A stretch of DNA of 64,000 nucleotides from Streptomyces liliifuscus (GCF_016598615.1 NZ_CP066832.1:124001-188000), one strand, 5' to 3'. Shown: positions 32,664 to 42,476, numbered from the stretch's first letter. Notes: generated by a model from the sequence alone, not told the origin. Translations and numbers: made by a program.

Positions 32664-34844
32664 TCATGCCCCCGTTCCGGAGTTCACGTCAATCTCGGAC
32701 AACACCCGTTCATCGCGGGCAAGCTCCGCACCCAGCCGGGCCTTCTCCGTCCGCTGCGCGCGCCCGATGGTGGCGATGAACACCTTCTTGCTCTCCGCGC
32801 TAGCCGCCCACACCGGGCGGTGCCCGGCATGGTGGGTGGCCTGGGGGCACCGCGCTGAATCGCACATGCCGATCAAGGGCTCTGTCGCCCCGCGGGCGTG
32901 GGCCCCTGCGAGCTTGAGGCACAGCGCCTTGGACGGATCGAGGAACCAGCAGTAGTTCGCCGGCCCCAGGTGCAGGGCCTTGGCCCGCTTGGCGAGCAGG
33001 TTCGTCACCTCCTGGTCGCTGCGCTTGATGTTCGGCGCCCCGGAGGAATCCAGCTGTTCGTCGACGAACGCGAAGAAGTCCAGGAGGTCGCTGGCGCCAG
33101 GCCCCGCAGGCCGGATACCGTTCTGGTAGTCGCGGAAAGCGTCGAGAGCGACGCGCATCTTGTGCTCTCGCTCCTCTTGGCCGAACTCGGCCATCAGCAC
33201 CGACTGGGCCCCACCGGGGCGGTCCGCATAGCCCTCCGTGGTGACCACGGAAATGTGCTTGAGATGGATCTTGGCCGCCAGCAGACCACCGGGCCGGTGC
33301 GCCATTTCCACCGCGAGGGTTCTCCTTAGCATCCGCAGACTGACCGGCACCTCGGGGATCGGCGCCAGCCCAAGGCGACGGCCCACTGGGCCATTGACCC
33401 AGGTCAGGAACCATTCGTACGGGGTGAAGAAGGAGAGCGACTTAAACAGGTGACCGGCGTTCTTCACCGGGTCAGCGAGCGAGGCGGCTACGCCGGCGGT
33501 GTCGTACGCCTGCTTGATGGTCACCCACTGATCGTGTTCACCACCCAGCTTCCGGCCCTTGATGACCTTGCCCTTCAGGCGGTAGCGAACGCGGCCCTCG
33601 CCGAGCTGTTCGGGAGGCAGGCGGCAGTCATGGGTCAGCTCAGCCAGTTCACTCTTCCGCATCCCCGTCAGTGCGGCGAGCGCGATGACGCAGGCTGTGC
33701 GGGCCCGGGAGAGCTGCAGGCGGGCCTCGGTGGTGTTCAGCGGCAGGGTCCAGGGAACACTGCCCCGTCCGTCCGCGCGTTCGACCAGAGCGGCCGTCCG
33801 GCCCCAGCGTTTGGACAGGCCGACTTCCCTGACGGCCTCCTCCAGGTGGCCGCGCAGCGTGGGCAGCCACGTGTAGTGGAAGGCGTGCCGCCCGGTCTCG
33901 TGAGCGAGGGAGATCAGGTTCACCCGCAGCAGCGGATCGTCCGGATCCCAGCCGTCCGCCAGCCGCTCGGCTACGACGTGATCGAGAGCGACATCCAACG
34001 GATCGCCCTCCTGTATGTGCCGGTCGATGGCCTGCGCGACCTCGACCCTCCAGTCCGGACGCTCACGGTTGTTGCGGCCCGGCCGGTTCGGCACCATCTC
34101 CTGCAACTGTTGCTGCAGCTCCATGACGTGCGGCGCCAGCACCTCCACCACGTACAGGGCCGCCGCGACGAGCGGTTGGAAGACGTCGTTGCTCAGCGGA
34201 GGTGTCGTGTTGCCCGTCCGACGGACCATCCCGGCGACGGAGTACGCCGTGCGTCGCCCCCACGGACGGAAGGCCGACACGTAGCCGTCGGCCGAGAACA
34301 ATTCCTTGTAGTAGCCCAGCTCCTGGATGACCGCCACGACGTCCATGCGGTAGCCGGGGCTGCTGTCGCGGATCACGACACCGTGCTTGTCCCGTACCTT
34401 CTTGCGAAGCTCCAGGTAGGCACCGCAGTGCTGCTGGGTGACCTCCCCGAGACTGTCCACGCCCTGCTCGGTGAGCCAGTTCAGCCAGCCGGTCAGCACG
34501 GTCAGCCGCCCATGCACCGTGGCAATCAGCACCGGCGTTCGGTAGGCGTGAGCAAGTTCCCGCACAGCACGGTGGTCCGGTGCGAGCCGGGCGAAAATGA
34601 ACTCCTTCGCGAGTTCCCTCCACTGAGGATTGAGGATCTCGGTGAAGGACAAGATCCGCGCGTACCGCGCAAGGTACCGCGGCAGCCCGATGACACCGGT
34701 GAAGTCCCAAATTGCGTCATCGAAGTGAGGATGCGGGCCCGCGCCGTGGACCGGCAGACCGGCCGCAGCGCACACGTCTTCACCTCGAAAGACGGAACGC
34801 GAAAAGGCAGCCGCGAGGCCCGCGGGCCGGTGCAGGGTGGTCAT
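32664..34844 (-). CDS. Tyrosine site-specific recombinase (third of trio)
   Basis: A 726-residue integrase-type recombinase, long because of a large N-terminal region. The catalytic region near 390-560 has the first Arg in TGMRKSELAELTHD, and the His and Tyr in IHLKHISVVTTEGYADR. The usual HxxR box appears as MLRRTLAVEMAH, so its His is Met. The C-terminal 150 residues contain a probable zinc-binding part (KALCLKLAG, MCDSARCPQATHHAGH). Its ATG overlaps the stop of the second recombinase gene. Likely acts together with the other two to move the element. Confidence 0.85.
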   Translation of the reverse strand: MTTLHRPAGLAAAFSRSVFRGEDVCAAAGLPVHGAGPHPHFDDAIWDFTGVIGLPRYLARYARILSFTEILNPQWRELAKEFIFARLAPDHRAVRELAHAYRTPVLIATVHGRLTVLTGWLNWLTEQGVDSLGEVTQQHCGAYLELRKKVRDKHGVVIRDSSPGYRMDVVAVIQELGYYKELFSADGYVSAFRPWGRRTAYSVAGMVRRTGNTTPPLSNDVFQPLVAAALYVVEVLAPHVMELQQQLQEMVPNRPGRNNRERPDWRVEVAQAIDRHIQEGDPLDVALDHVVAERLADGWDPDDPLLRVNLISLAHETGRHAFHYTWLPTLRGHLEEAVREVGLSKRWGRTAALVERADGRGSVPWTLPLNTTEARLQLSRARTACVIALAALTGMRKSELAELTHDCRLPPEQLGEGRVRYRLKGKVIKGRKLGGEHDQWVTIKQAYDTAGVAASLADPVKNAGHLFKSLSFFTPYEWFLTWVNGPVGRRLGLAPIPEVPVSLRMLRRTLAVEMAHRPGGLLAAKIHLKHISVVTTEGYADRPGGAQSVLMAEFGQEEREHKMRVALDAFRDYQNGIRPAGPGASDLLDFFAFVDEQLDSSGAPNIKRSDQEVTNLLAKRAKALHLGPANYCWFLDPSKALCLKLAGAHARGATEPLIGMCDSARCPQATHHAGHRPVWAASAESKKVFIATIGRAQRTEKARLGAELARDERVLSEIDVNSGTGA

Positions 34845-36619
34845 ACGGTGTGCTCCTCAGGTCGCAGCGGAAGCTCGACATCGGAGTCGGTGACCTCGGC
34901 AGCTGCTGCCCGTAGCGCGTGCTCGGAGAAGTACCGGTCGGGGGTCAGGATCTCGTCGAGACGGTGGGCGTACGGGCCGAAGACGGGGATGAACTCGGCG
35001 GTGGGCATCTGCTGCCACTGGCGGGAGAAGAACGCCCGCAGTCGCAGCAGGTTCGGCAGATGGCGTGGGGCGAACAAGGCCAGCGGGCACAGCAGGCAAA
35101 CCCACGGGCGTGCCGGACAGGGCTTGCCCTTCGGCCCATGGAGCCCCGACAGTTGATCTCCACATGCCGCGGTGAACACGTCGCGTTCCCCGGACAAAAG
35201 CTGCGCCAAGGCGTCGTCGTCCAGGCCGAGCCGCTTCATGTGCTCGGGATAGTTCTCCACCAGGTCGGCCATTTCAGCGGTGGCCAGCACCAAGGGCGGC
35301 AGCGCCCGGCGAACGAGGTCCTCCTGCGCCTGGGCGATGATGTCTTCCGCCGCCTCGCGCTGAGCCGGCGTCGTGTTCGTCAGGTAGTGGTCCCCCTCGA
35401 TGCCGGGGGACCGGTTCGGATCCAGCGTTGACCGGCGGCTGCCGCGCCAGTGCGATCGGTCTTTCAGCGCGTCGTGGGTAGTGCGGATGCGGTGCCGGTG
35501 AAGGAACAGGGGGCGGCCGTCGTCACCAGTCATCTGCGTGGGGCGCCCGTCCTCGTCGACGGCTTGGCGCCGCTCCACCCAGGCGCATATGGACAGGCGC
35601 GTGGCCGGCTTGGCCAGCCATCGCTCTCCCGCCCATGTGCCACTCGGCGTGAAACGCACCCAGAGTTCGTCGCGCAGTTCCTCGGGCGCGAAGCGGCGGG
35701 CCACCGCGGAGTGATCGAGCCACTGTTCCAGCAGGCGAGTGGCCTGACGTGACAGAGCAAGGCTCTCCGCCGCCGTGCGGCCCTTGACGTAGCTGAGGAG
35801 GATCTTCTCGTCACCCGCCCACTCGATGTCGGTAAGTCCCAGGTCCGCGATCCCGTCCGGCACGACCCCGGTGTAGGCGCCGAACAGCAGCTGATAGGCG
35901 ATGATCACATCCAGGGTCGGGATCAGCGGATCCAGCACCGCGCGAAGACCGACCCCGTATCTCTGCCGGAAGGGGAACGAGCCGCGGCCTGCCATCTCGC
36001 TGACGAGCGGGTCGGGCCCGTTGTGAAGCACCAGCCAGTGATGGGCAGTGCGCTCACGGAGCGAAGCCCCTGGCCCGTCAGCTGACGAAGCCTGCTCACG
36101 GGCCGCGCAGAACGCGCGGAACGCGCCATCGACCTCGTCGCGGCAGGTACGGATGAGCCGGGCCCATTCGGCCTCGCTGTACGGCTGGTGCGAGCCGTAC
36201 CGCTCGCCCGTGTTGAACAGCCGGCCATCGACGAACGCGCGCACATCCGGCGCGAGAATCTGATCCTGGTCATCCGCGCAGCGCAACATCGCCCGCAGCG
36301 CGCTCTCCTGGGAGGATCGCACCCCTTGCCGCCAGTACCGGGCGAGGAGCGCGCGCGTCAGGTCGGAGGCCCCGCCGGAGAACCCGAACTCGACCAGCCA
36401 GTCGGTGAAGCCGCGGACGGCCGTGAGGTAGAGGTCGAAGCCTCCCGCGCTGTCGACCTGCCCGTGCGGATGGACAAGGTCCGTAGCGCCTTCCAGCAGC
36501 GTGCGTGCCAGCCCCGGGAGCTCCACTGGCCGCCGCACACGCAGGGGACGGCGGTACTCCGACCCGTCGCTGAAGATGCAGTGCACACCCAGCGGGTCAA
36601 GGGTGACGGTGGCCGGCAT
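34841..36619 (-). CDS. Tyrosine recombinase-like protein (second of trio, TnpB-like)
   Basis: A 592-residue protein with the fold pattern of phage integrases. Recognisable parts are LLFGAYTGVVPDGIADLGL, HRHRIRTTHDALKDR (HxxR box) and GDHYLTNTTPAQREA, whose Tyr may be the nucleophile. The first catalytic Arg, normally in TGxR, is missing (TGVVPD), so activity may be altered or structural. The C-terminal part contains cysteines (AACGDQLSGLHG, PWVCLLCPLALFAPRH) that may bind zinc. It overlaps both neighbours by 1-4 bases. Confidence 0.78.
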   Translation of the reverse strand: MPATVTLDPLGVHCIFSDGSEYRRPLRVRRPVELPGLARTLLEGATDLVHPHGQVDSAGGFDLYLTAVRGFTDWLVEFGFSGGASDLTRALLARYWRQGVRSSQESALRAMLRCADDQDQILAPDVRAFVDGRLFNTGERYGSHQPYSEAEWARLIRTCRDEVDGAFRAFCAAREQASSADGPGASLRERTAHHWLVLHNGPDPLVSEMAGRGSFPFRQRYGVGLRAVLDPLIPTLDVIIAYQLLFGAYTGVVPDGIADLGLTDIEWAGDEKILLSYVKGRTAAESLALSRQATRLLEQWLDHSAVARRFAPEELRDELWVRFTPSGTWAGERWLAKPATRLSICAWVERRQAVDEDGRPTQMTGDDGRPLFLHRHRIRTTHDALKDRSHWRGSRRSTLDPNRSPGIEGDHYLTNTTPAQREAAEDIIAQAQEDLVRRALPPLVLATAEMADLVENYPEHMKRLGLDDDALAQLLSGERDVFTAACGDQLSGLHGPKGKPCPARPWVCLLCPLALFAPRHLPNLLRLRAFFSRQWQQMPTAEFIPVFGPYAHRLDEILTPDRYFSEHALRAAAAEVTDSDVELPLRPEEHTV

Positions 36620-38079
36620 CAGACTACCGCCGGTTCGTCGTCGAACTCAGTCTCGAGCTCCAGCTCGGCCTCCTCGGCCAGCAGCCCGTACTCCTTGCCG
36701 ACCCGTCGATACAGGGAGGTGAACAGGCGGAGCACGTCCAGACGGTGGAGGTACGCTTCCGTGGTCAATGAACTGGTATGTCCGAGCAGATCGCGCAGAA
36801 TCAGCAGCGGTTCTTGGGTCCGCAGGTAGTGCGCCAGGGCGGCATCGTCGTCGGTGTCGCGGACCTGTCGAGCAGCCTGCTCGTACCAGCCGCGCATCAG
36901 CCGCGCCATGGTCGCCATGGCCATGGTGTGACGCAGCCGGTGCGGATTGACGTGCGGGAAGCGCGGCTCGTAACGCTCGCGGATGCGGTCAGAGGTCCTG
37001 GCGAAGACCGTGGACCATCCGGTGAACGGGCGTCCCTGGCCCCACACCGACAGCAGCATCGAACCGCCCTCCGGGGCGACCAGACGCCGCCGATCGCCGG
37101 GGCCGAGCGAGCTCCACTGCACACGGACCCCGTTGACGCGTCCGCCCCGCTGGTCGGCGTCCGTCACGAACAGCGGCTCTCCCCAGCGGGCCGGTGGACG
37201 CCACGACGATCCGAACGTCGCTGCTGCTCGGTCGAGAGCGATGTAGGAGTGCAGCTCGGCCAGCGAGTCGTAGTCGATCCACGACTCGCGGTACTTGCTT
37301 CCCTTGGTGATACCGGAAGGGATCGGGAACGACACCGGCACCGCGGTCCGTCGCGAGGGAAGCAAGGGCACCTCGCAGACCAGCAGGTATGTGTACTCCT
37401 GGCTGCGTAGCCCGCTGGAGACGATCATTCGGCCGACCGCCGAGTTTCGGGCCAACTCCCGTCCGCGGTACCGCAGATCCCGCTCCCCGTCGGGGCTCAG
37501 GCCCGCCAACCCCTTCAGGAACATGTCCGTGAAGTCGTCGTCGAGATACTTGATCGTCACGTGAGGCTTGGCCTGGCGCCGCCGTGACTGGTTGACCTGT
37601 CCGCGACGGACTTGCCCCTTGAAAGTCCAGACCGCCTGCCGGTACGTGAACGGCTCGGAGTCGGCGTACTCCTCGTCCTTCGCCCACTTGTAGAACCCCG
37701 CCAGAATCCCCATGTTCTGGTTCCACGTGGACGTCTCGAAGCGGTGCTGGATGGGCCCCTGGGCTCGATAGACGGAGTACGCGCTCAACGCTGCCTTCAG
37801 GCGACGCCGCGTGTCGAACAGGGCGACCCCGTGCCCGGATATGAATTCCAGCCACTCACGCACCGTACGCACGTAGTAGGGCCACGAATTTGGTGATGGG
37901 CATCCATTCGCTGGCAGCTCGCAGGCCCAGCAGTTGATCACGGTGGTGGGACGGACGCCGTTGCTGTCTTCGAAGAGAAGGTCCTCGTCGAACAGCAACG
38001 GCATCCCCTCCGGGATCGCCGGCCTGAACGCAAGTCCCCAGGACTCCCAGCCTGCTGATGAGTACGTCGATTGGTGCAT
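36619..38079 (-). CDS. Tyrosine site-specific recombinase (first of trio, catalytically complete)
   Basis: A 486-residue recombinase. All catalytic elements are visible: Arg in SSGLRSQEYTYL (about residue 225), NPHRLRHTMA (about 379-388), and LLGHTSSLTTEAYLHR with the second His and the nucleophilic Tyr (about 434-443). The N-terminal 150 residues hold a SAM-like core-binding domain. ATG 38079 is chosen; an in-frame TTG at 38118 would add 13 residues. This is the promoter-proximal gene of the four-gene mobile module. Confidence 0.88.
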   Translation of the reverse strand: MHQSTYSSAGWESWGLAFRPAIPEGMPLLFDEDLLFEDSNGVRPTTVINCWACELPANGCPSPNSWPYYVRTVREWLEFISGHGVALFDTRRRLKAALSAYSVYRAQGPIQHRFETSTWNQNMGILAGFYKWAKDEEYADSEPFTYRQAVWTFKGQVRRGQVNQSRRRQAKPHVTIKYLDDDFTDMFLKGLAGLSPDGERDLRYRGRELARNSAVGRMIVSSGLRSQEYTYLLVCEVPLLPSRRTAVPVSFPIPSGITKGSKYRESWIDYDSLAELHSYIALDRAAATFGSSWRPPARWGEPLFVTDADQRGGRVNGVRVQWSSLGPGDRRRLVAPEGGSMLLSVWGQGRPFTGWSTVFARTSDRIRERYEPRFPHVNPHRLRHTMAMATMARLMRGWYEQAARQVRDTDDDAALAHYLRTQEPLLILRDLLGHTSSLTTEAYLHRLDVLRLFTSLYRRVGKEYGLLAEEAELELETEFDDEPAVV

Positions 38080-38166
38080 GGCCGATGAGTACCAATGCAA
38101 CCCGGCTGAGTGCAACAAGCAAACGAGCAGGTCAGGTGGGGTATCAGACGGTAAGCAACACCGTCG

Positions 38167-38955
38167 TTAAGCGGGAACAAGCAAGTACAGCGCCCACAAG
38201 GTATTGAGGAGCGCCAGGGCAAACGACGTCGTCGCGTTGACGAGGGTCAGGGTGCGCAGCCGGTGGTCGCCGTTCACGTAGTGCAGGCCATCACCGATCT
38301 CGGTGTGCAGACGCCGGACTTCCGCTGCCGGCCGGGCGCATTCGGGGGCCTGGATGCGGGCGGTGCACCAGGCGCTGACGAGGTAGGACAGGACATCCCC
38401 GAGAAGCGCCCGGGCCGGGCCGAGGAGCGCGGTCAGGGTGGCGCCGAGGTTGCTGCCCGCGGTGGCGGCGATGGCGAAGAGGCTGCCGACGCGGCTGTTG
38501 CTCCGCTGGAGCAGGGACCGGTCGACCAGGCTGGGCAGGAGACTGATCGCGGCGGCATCGTGCAGCACCCCCGCCGCGCCTTGCACGACCGCGACCAGCA
38601 TCAGCTGGGTCAGGGACAGCCGGTCGAGCGCGGCCGCCACCGGCACGCTGGCCAGCGCGGCGGCGCTGACCAGGTCGCCAGCGATCATCTGCCTCCGTTT
38701 GGAGTGTCGATCGGCGAGAGCCCCGGCGTGCAATGCCAGCAGTGCGGGCGGCAGTTGGCCCAGGAACGTCAGCCAGGCGACTTCGGCGGTGGTCGCGTTC
38801 AGTTCGAGCACCGCCAGCACGGGGATCACCATGCTGCTGATCGAACTGCCGGTCACGCTGGCTGCCTGCCCGGTCAGGTAGCGGCGGAAGTTGCGGTGCC
38901 GCCACAACGACGGCCGGGTGCCGGGAGAGGAGGAGGGGTCAGTGGAGGAAGTCAT
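38167..38955 (-). pseudogene. MFS transporter truncated at its C-terminus
   Basis: From ATG 38955 the protein begins TRPSLWRHRNFRRYLTGQAA, a common MFS exporter start, and has the motif-A loop LADRHSKRRQMI. It proceeds through about seven helices to end NTLWALYLLVPA at 38167, about 262 residues instead of roughly 410. The missing second half and the adjacent recombinase module indicate truncation by insertion. Its start overlaps the end of the phosphotransferase gene, so it was the last gene of the ABC-HIT-APH operon. Confidence 0.75.
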
Positions 38956-39976
38956 GGAGCACCTCCTCGGCTTCTGGCAGGCGCTCGCACAGCTCGGCCA
39001 TGGCCGCCTGCCGGTTGCGGCCGTACGCCTCGAGTTCGGGGGTGACGGCGGCCGGGTCGTCGACGGCTTCGGACAGGGGATACACCGAGCAGGCCAGGTA
39101 TCCGGCGGCAAGGCGGGGCACGGCTAGGAGCTCTTCGGCCGGCAGCGCCGGGTTGGCTTCCCGGTAGGCAGCGACAGCTTCGGCGAGGCCGGTAGGCCAC
39201 TGCGGCTGCGCCAGGACAGTGCGCGGGTCCAGGACGATCCGCCCGAGCTCCCAGGCGGGGCTGCGGTGACCGGGCCGTCGGAAGTCGATCAATGCCGCCA
39301 CCTGCTGCCCGCGAAGGAGCAGGTTGGGCGAGGCCAGGTCTCCGTGGACGGTCTGCACCGTCAACGTCGTCGGCAGCCCTTTGACCATGGCGGCCACGGC
39401 AGGCAGCGCGTCGAGCCGCTGGGCGGCGGTTTCCCGTGCCCAGGCGGGAAAGCCCGAGGCGGGCGGCCTCTTGGCGAAGAGGACGAGCAGCCGGTCAAGG
39501 CGCTGCCAGGCCCGCTTCACGTCGCAGACTTCCCGGGCGGGCACACGGCGCGGAGGCCCGGCCGGGTGCCGGGCCAGGGTCCGGTGCAGGCACCCGACGG
39601 TCTCGCCCACCGCGGCCCACCGATCGCCGGACAGGCCGCCCTCCGCCGTCTCCGTGTCCTCGACGAACGCCGCGACTGACACCGCCATGTCGCCGGCGGC
39701 CGCGATGAGGTCACCTTCCAGGGTCTTGCGTACTACCGGCACCGGGATCCGGCCGAGCCGCGCGAACTCGCCGAGCTCGAGCGCCTGGCGCTCCGCGTCC
39801 AGATCGGTGCCCGCCGGGTAGGCCTTCACGAACCACCGGGCTCCGTCGCTGTCCCGGGCCACGTAGTTGCGAGTGGCGGTCCCCGCAGGACCTTCGCCGA
39901 CCAAGGTCGGGACGATCCGGTAGAACAGCGTCAGGATCCCCGCCACGACCATCACGTCCGACTCTGAGGCGTTCAT
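38939..39976 (-). CDS. Aminoglycoside phosphotransferase-family kinase
   Basis: A 345-residue small-molecule kinase of the APH/choline kinase fold. The catalytic loop is VHGDLASPNLLL (about residue 215) and the Mg-binding Asp lies in ALIDFRRPGHR. Possible self-resistance or tailoring kinase for the neighbouring cluster. Its ATG overlaps the HIT-protein stop (ATGA). A second, distant APH-family protein is encoded at 47156. Substrate unknown. Confidence 0.82.
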   Translation of the reverse strand: MNASESDVMVVAGILTLFYRIVPTLVGEGPAGTATRNYVARDSDGARWFVKAYPAGTDLDAERQALELGEFARLGRIPVPVVRKTLEGDLIAAAGDMAVSVAAFVEDTETAEGGLSGDRWAAVGETVGCLHRTLARHPAGPPRRVPAREVCDVKRAWQRLDRLLVLFAKRPPASGFPAWARETAAQRLDALPAVAAMVKGLPTTLTVQTVHGDLASPNLLLRGQQVAALIDFRRPGHRSPAWELGRIVLDPRTVLAQPQWPTGLAEAVAAYREANPALPAEELLAVPRLAAGYLACSVYPLSEAVDDPAAVTPELEAYGRNRQAAMAELCERLPEAEEVLHDFLH

Positions 39977-40518
39977 CGCGGCGCCCCCGGGTGGCCGGAG
40001 GGATGCAGCAGCTGGCGCAGTGCTCGGGCATCGGCCTGCAACTGCTCCTCGTCCTGCTGTCCGAGATCGAGCGCGTCGAAGGGGAGCGGGCCGCCCGGCG
40101 CTGGATCCGTTCCGGCTTCACGTCGCGGAACGCAGTGCCAGTGGGCGTGCGGGATCTGGTTCCCCAGCAGCAGGTAGTTCATCTTCAGCGGCTCGTAGAG
40201 CGCCTCCACCGCGCGGCCCAGGGCCAGGACGTCGCGCCAGAAGGCGGCCGTCTCCTCCTCGTCCAGCTCGGTGGGTTCGGCGATATGACGGCCGGTGTAG
40301 ATCACGACGGCATACCCGCGGACGTGGCCGCTGCGCCACAGGTAGGCGTTGCTGACCTCCCCGCGCCGTACAAGCAGGCCCCAGCCGATGTCGTCGGCGT
40401 CGAAGTCGTTCTGGCACATCGGGCAGCCAGCGCCGACCCGGTGCGCGGTGAAGTCCGTTGGCCAGGCGCTGCTGGCTGGCGAGTGCGCGGACTGGGCCTG
40501 AGGGGGGTCGGGGATCAT
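39973..40518 (-). CDS. HIT-domain nucleotide hydrolase/transferase
   Basis: A 181-residue HIT-superfamily protein. The catalytic triad is HAHWHCVPR (HxHxH), preceded by NYLLLGNQIPH. An N-terminal GCPMCQND may form half of a zinc site, as in Fhit/GalT relatives. Such enzymes hydrolyse nucleoside phosphoramidates or dinucleotides, or transfer nucleotidyl groups. The start ATG 40518 overlaps the ABC transporter stop. In a nucleoside-like cluster it could process or detoxify a nucleotide product; that is inference. Confidence 0.85.
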   Translation of the reverse strand: MIPDPPQAQSAHSPASSAWPTDFTAHRVGAGCPMCQNDFDADDIGWGLLVRRGEVSNAYLWRSGHVRGYAVVIYTGRHIAEPTELDEEETAAFWRDVLALGRAVEALYEPLKMNYLLLGNQIPHAHWHCVPRREAGTDPAPGGPLPFDALDLGQQDEEQLQADARALRQLLHPSGHPGAPR

Positions 40519-42476
40519 GCTGCCTCCCCGGTGGTGCGCTGCTGGAGTTCCCACAGAGAGCGGAACAGCCCCGGCTCGCGGGTGAGCTGCGCATAGGTCC
40601 CCTCCTGCACCAGGCGTCCCTCGTCGAGGACGACGATGCGGTCGGCCACAGCGACATTGGTGAGCCGGTGCGTGATCAGGAGAATGGCCCGGTCCTTGGC
40701 CAGCTCCCGCAGTCCGGTGAAGACGTGGTGCTCAGCTCGGGCGTCGAGGGCGGCCGTGGGCTCGTCCATCACCAGCAGGGCCGCATCGCGGTGGAAGGCC
40801 CGGGTGAGCACGACGCGCTGCCACTGCCCGCCGGACAGCTGCTGGCCGCCGAACCACTCGGAGGTCAACAGGGTGTCGAGGCCGGACCGGAGAGCGGGCA
40901 GCATGTCGGCGGCTCCGGACGCCGTGCAGGCCGCCAGGACGGCGGCGTCACTGCGGTCGCCCTGCCCGAAGGTGATGTTGTCCCGCAGGGTCAGCGGCAG
41001 GTACGTGTACCTCTGCGGGGCCAAGGCCACGTGTTTCCAAGCCTTCCAGGGCTCCATCTCGGTCGTGGTCGTGTGGTCCCAGGCCACCTCGCCGGAGGTG
41101 GGCAGGAGCAGGCCGCAGATCAGCCGGGACAGCGTGGACTTCCCCGATCCGTTCTCTCCGACCAGGGCCACGATCTCTCCGCGCCGTACCTGCAGCGACA
41201 CCCCGCTCAGGCTGTCCCGCTCGGCGCCGTCGTATCGGTAGGTGACGTCGCGGACCTCGAACCGCTCCGGGGCCGCGGACAGCGTCTTCGTCCCGCGAGA
41301 GCCGGCCATGGCCTGGCCGTGGGCGTTGTCGAGGAAGTTCTGCCAGTCCTGCACGTACCAGCCGGTGCGCACCAGCCGGGCGCCGCCGTTGATGATGCCG
41401 CGGACGGATCCGGTCGCCGTCTGGAGGGCGAAGACCGCGCCTCCTCCGGCCGCCAGGTCCATGCGCCCGGAGGCCAAGAGCCACAGCAGCGCAGCCCACA
41501 CCGCGGCCGAGGCCACCCCGCCGGCGGCCGCGCCCGCGAGGCCCATCCACGCGCCCGTATCCGCGGCCTTGCGTTCGGCGGCGTTGACCGAGGCGGCGAG
41601 CCGCCGATACCGGCCGAGGAGGAACGGGCCGGCCAGGCAGGCGCGCATCTCCTCGCTGGACTCCATGTAGGCCATGTGCCAGCGCAGCTTGTGCAGCATC
41701 CGGCGCCGACCCGAGGTCTCCAAACCGGCCAGGTACACCACGCGTGCGGCCCGCACGTAGGCGGCCGCCTGGGGCAGGCACGCCAGCAGCAGCAAGGGGA
41801 GGAGGAGCGGGTGGATCACGGCGAGGACGGTGGCTCCGGCCGCGAGGGTCGCGGTGGCGGCCAGCACGTCTTGGGCTTCCTCCACGAGGTCTGGGGTGAC
41901 CTGGGAGCCGCGGTCGGCGATGTCGTAGAAGTCGTTGTAGCCGGGCTGATTGTTCGCGGCGAGCTCGGCGCCGAGCGCCGCCTCGATCATGGTGAGTTCC
42001 GCGGCCCGGGCCAGGAAGGGCCGCAGCCGCCCGGTCAGCCACGTCACCGTGATGCCCAGCAGAGCGCGAAGGCCGGTCGCCGCTGCGATGACGGCCAGCT
42101 GTGGGGCCGCCTCCCACAGCCGGTCGGAGATGTCGCCGGAGGAGATCAGCGCGGTCAGGGTCCCGGTGACGGCCAGCAGGCCCAAGGCCGCGAGCACGCC
42201 GGTGCCGACCTGGCAGGCCAGCAGGCCGGCCGTCGCGACCCGGTCGACCCGCCAGGCCAGCTTCAGGGACCGCAGCACCAGCGCGGGCAGGCGCCGCGCC
42301 ATCGTGACGGTCGTCATCTGCGCACCAGCCTGAAGCCGAGAGGTATCCCGGTAGAGGAACTCCTCCTCCTGCGGCGTGCTCACAGCATCTTCCGGAGGGC
42401 CCGCCTCCGATACGCTCTCGCCTTGCTGCTCGGATGTACTGCTTGTGCTCAAGCTGTCCCCCGATCTGTCGGTCAC
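40515..42476 (-). CDS. ABC exporter, fused permease and ATPase
   Basis: A 653-residue half-transporter. About six helices lie between residues 75 and 360, after an acidic N-terminal extension of some 50 residues. The ATPase has Walker A GENGSGKST, Q-loop APQRYTYLPL, signature QQLSGGQWQRV, Walker B LLVMDEPTAALD and H-loop THRLTNVAVADRI. Probably exports the cluster's product. Begins an operon ABC, HIT, APH, MFS with ATGA overlaps. The start is GTG 42476; an internal start nearer MTTVTMARRLP is possible. Confidence 0.9.
   Translation of the reverse strand: MTDRSGDSLSTSSTSEQQGESVSEAGPPEDAVSTPQEEEFLYRDTSRLQAGAQMTTVTMARRLPALVLRSLKLAWRVDRVATAGLLACQVGTGVLAALGLLAVTGTLTALISSGDISDRLWEAAPQLAVIAAATGLRALLGITVTWLTGRLRPFLARAAELTMIEAALGAELAANNQPGYNDFYDIADRGSQVTPDLVEEAQDVLAATATLAAGATVLAVIHPLLLPLLLLACLPQAAAYVRAARVVYLAGLETSGRRRMLHKLRWHMAYMESSEEMRACLAGPFLLGRYRRLAASVNAAERKAADTGAWMGLAGAAAGGVASAAVWAALLWLLASGRMDLAAGGGAVFALQTATGSVRGIINGGARLVRTGWYVQDWQNFLDNAHGQAMAGSRGTKTLSAAPERFEVRDVTYRYDGAERDSLSGVSLQVRRGEIVALVGENGSGKSTLSRLICGLLLPTSGEVAWDHTTTTEMEPWKAWKHVALAPQRYTYLPLTLRDNITFGQGDRSDAAVLAACTASGAADMLPALRSGLDTLLTSEWFGGQQLSGGQWQRVVLTRAFHRDAALLVMDEPTAALDARAEHHVFTGLRELAKDRAILLITHRLTNVAVADRIVVLDEGRLVQEGTYAQLTREPGLFRSLWELQQRTTGEAA

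Larger units (their letters stand above)
32041..38166 (-). mobile_element. RIT/Tn554-like element: three tyrosine recombinases plus DUF6262
   Basis: Three consecutive overlapping tyrosine recombinase genes and a coiled-coil DUF6262 gene on one strand match the recombinase-in-trio layout. The right side abuts an MFS gene that stops after 262 codons at 38167, and the left side abuts a methyltransferase remnant. These suggest the element boundaries are close to the given limits. I could not find matching terminal inverted repeats or target duplications by eye, so the ends are approximate. Confidence 0.65.

Noticed and set aside
33450..35156. 568-codon plus-strand open frame inside the recombinases
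   Set aside because: Antisense to two well-supported recombinase genes, no recognisable domain.
38121..38166. Short GACGGT/ACCGTC repeat as terminal inverted repeat of the mobile element
   Set aside because: No matching copy was found at the left side, so it is not evidence for an element end.
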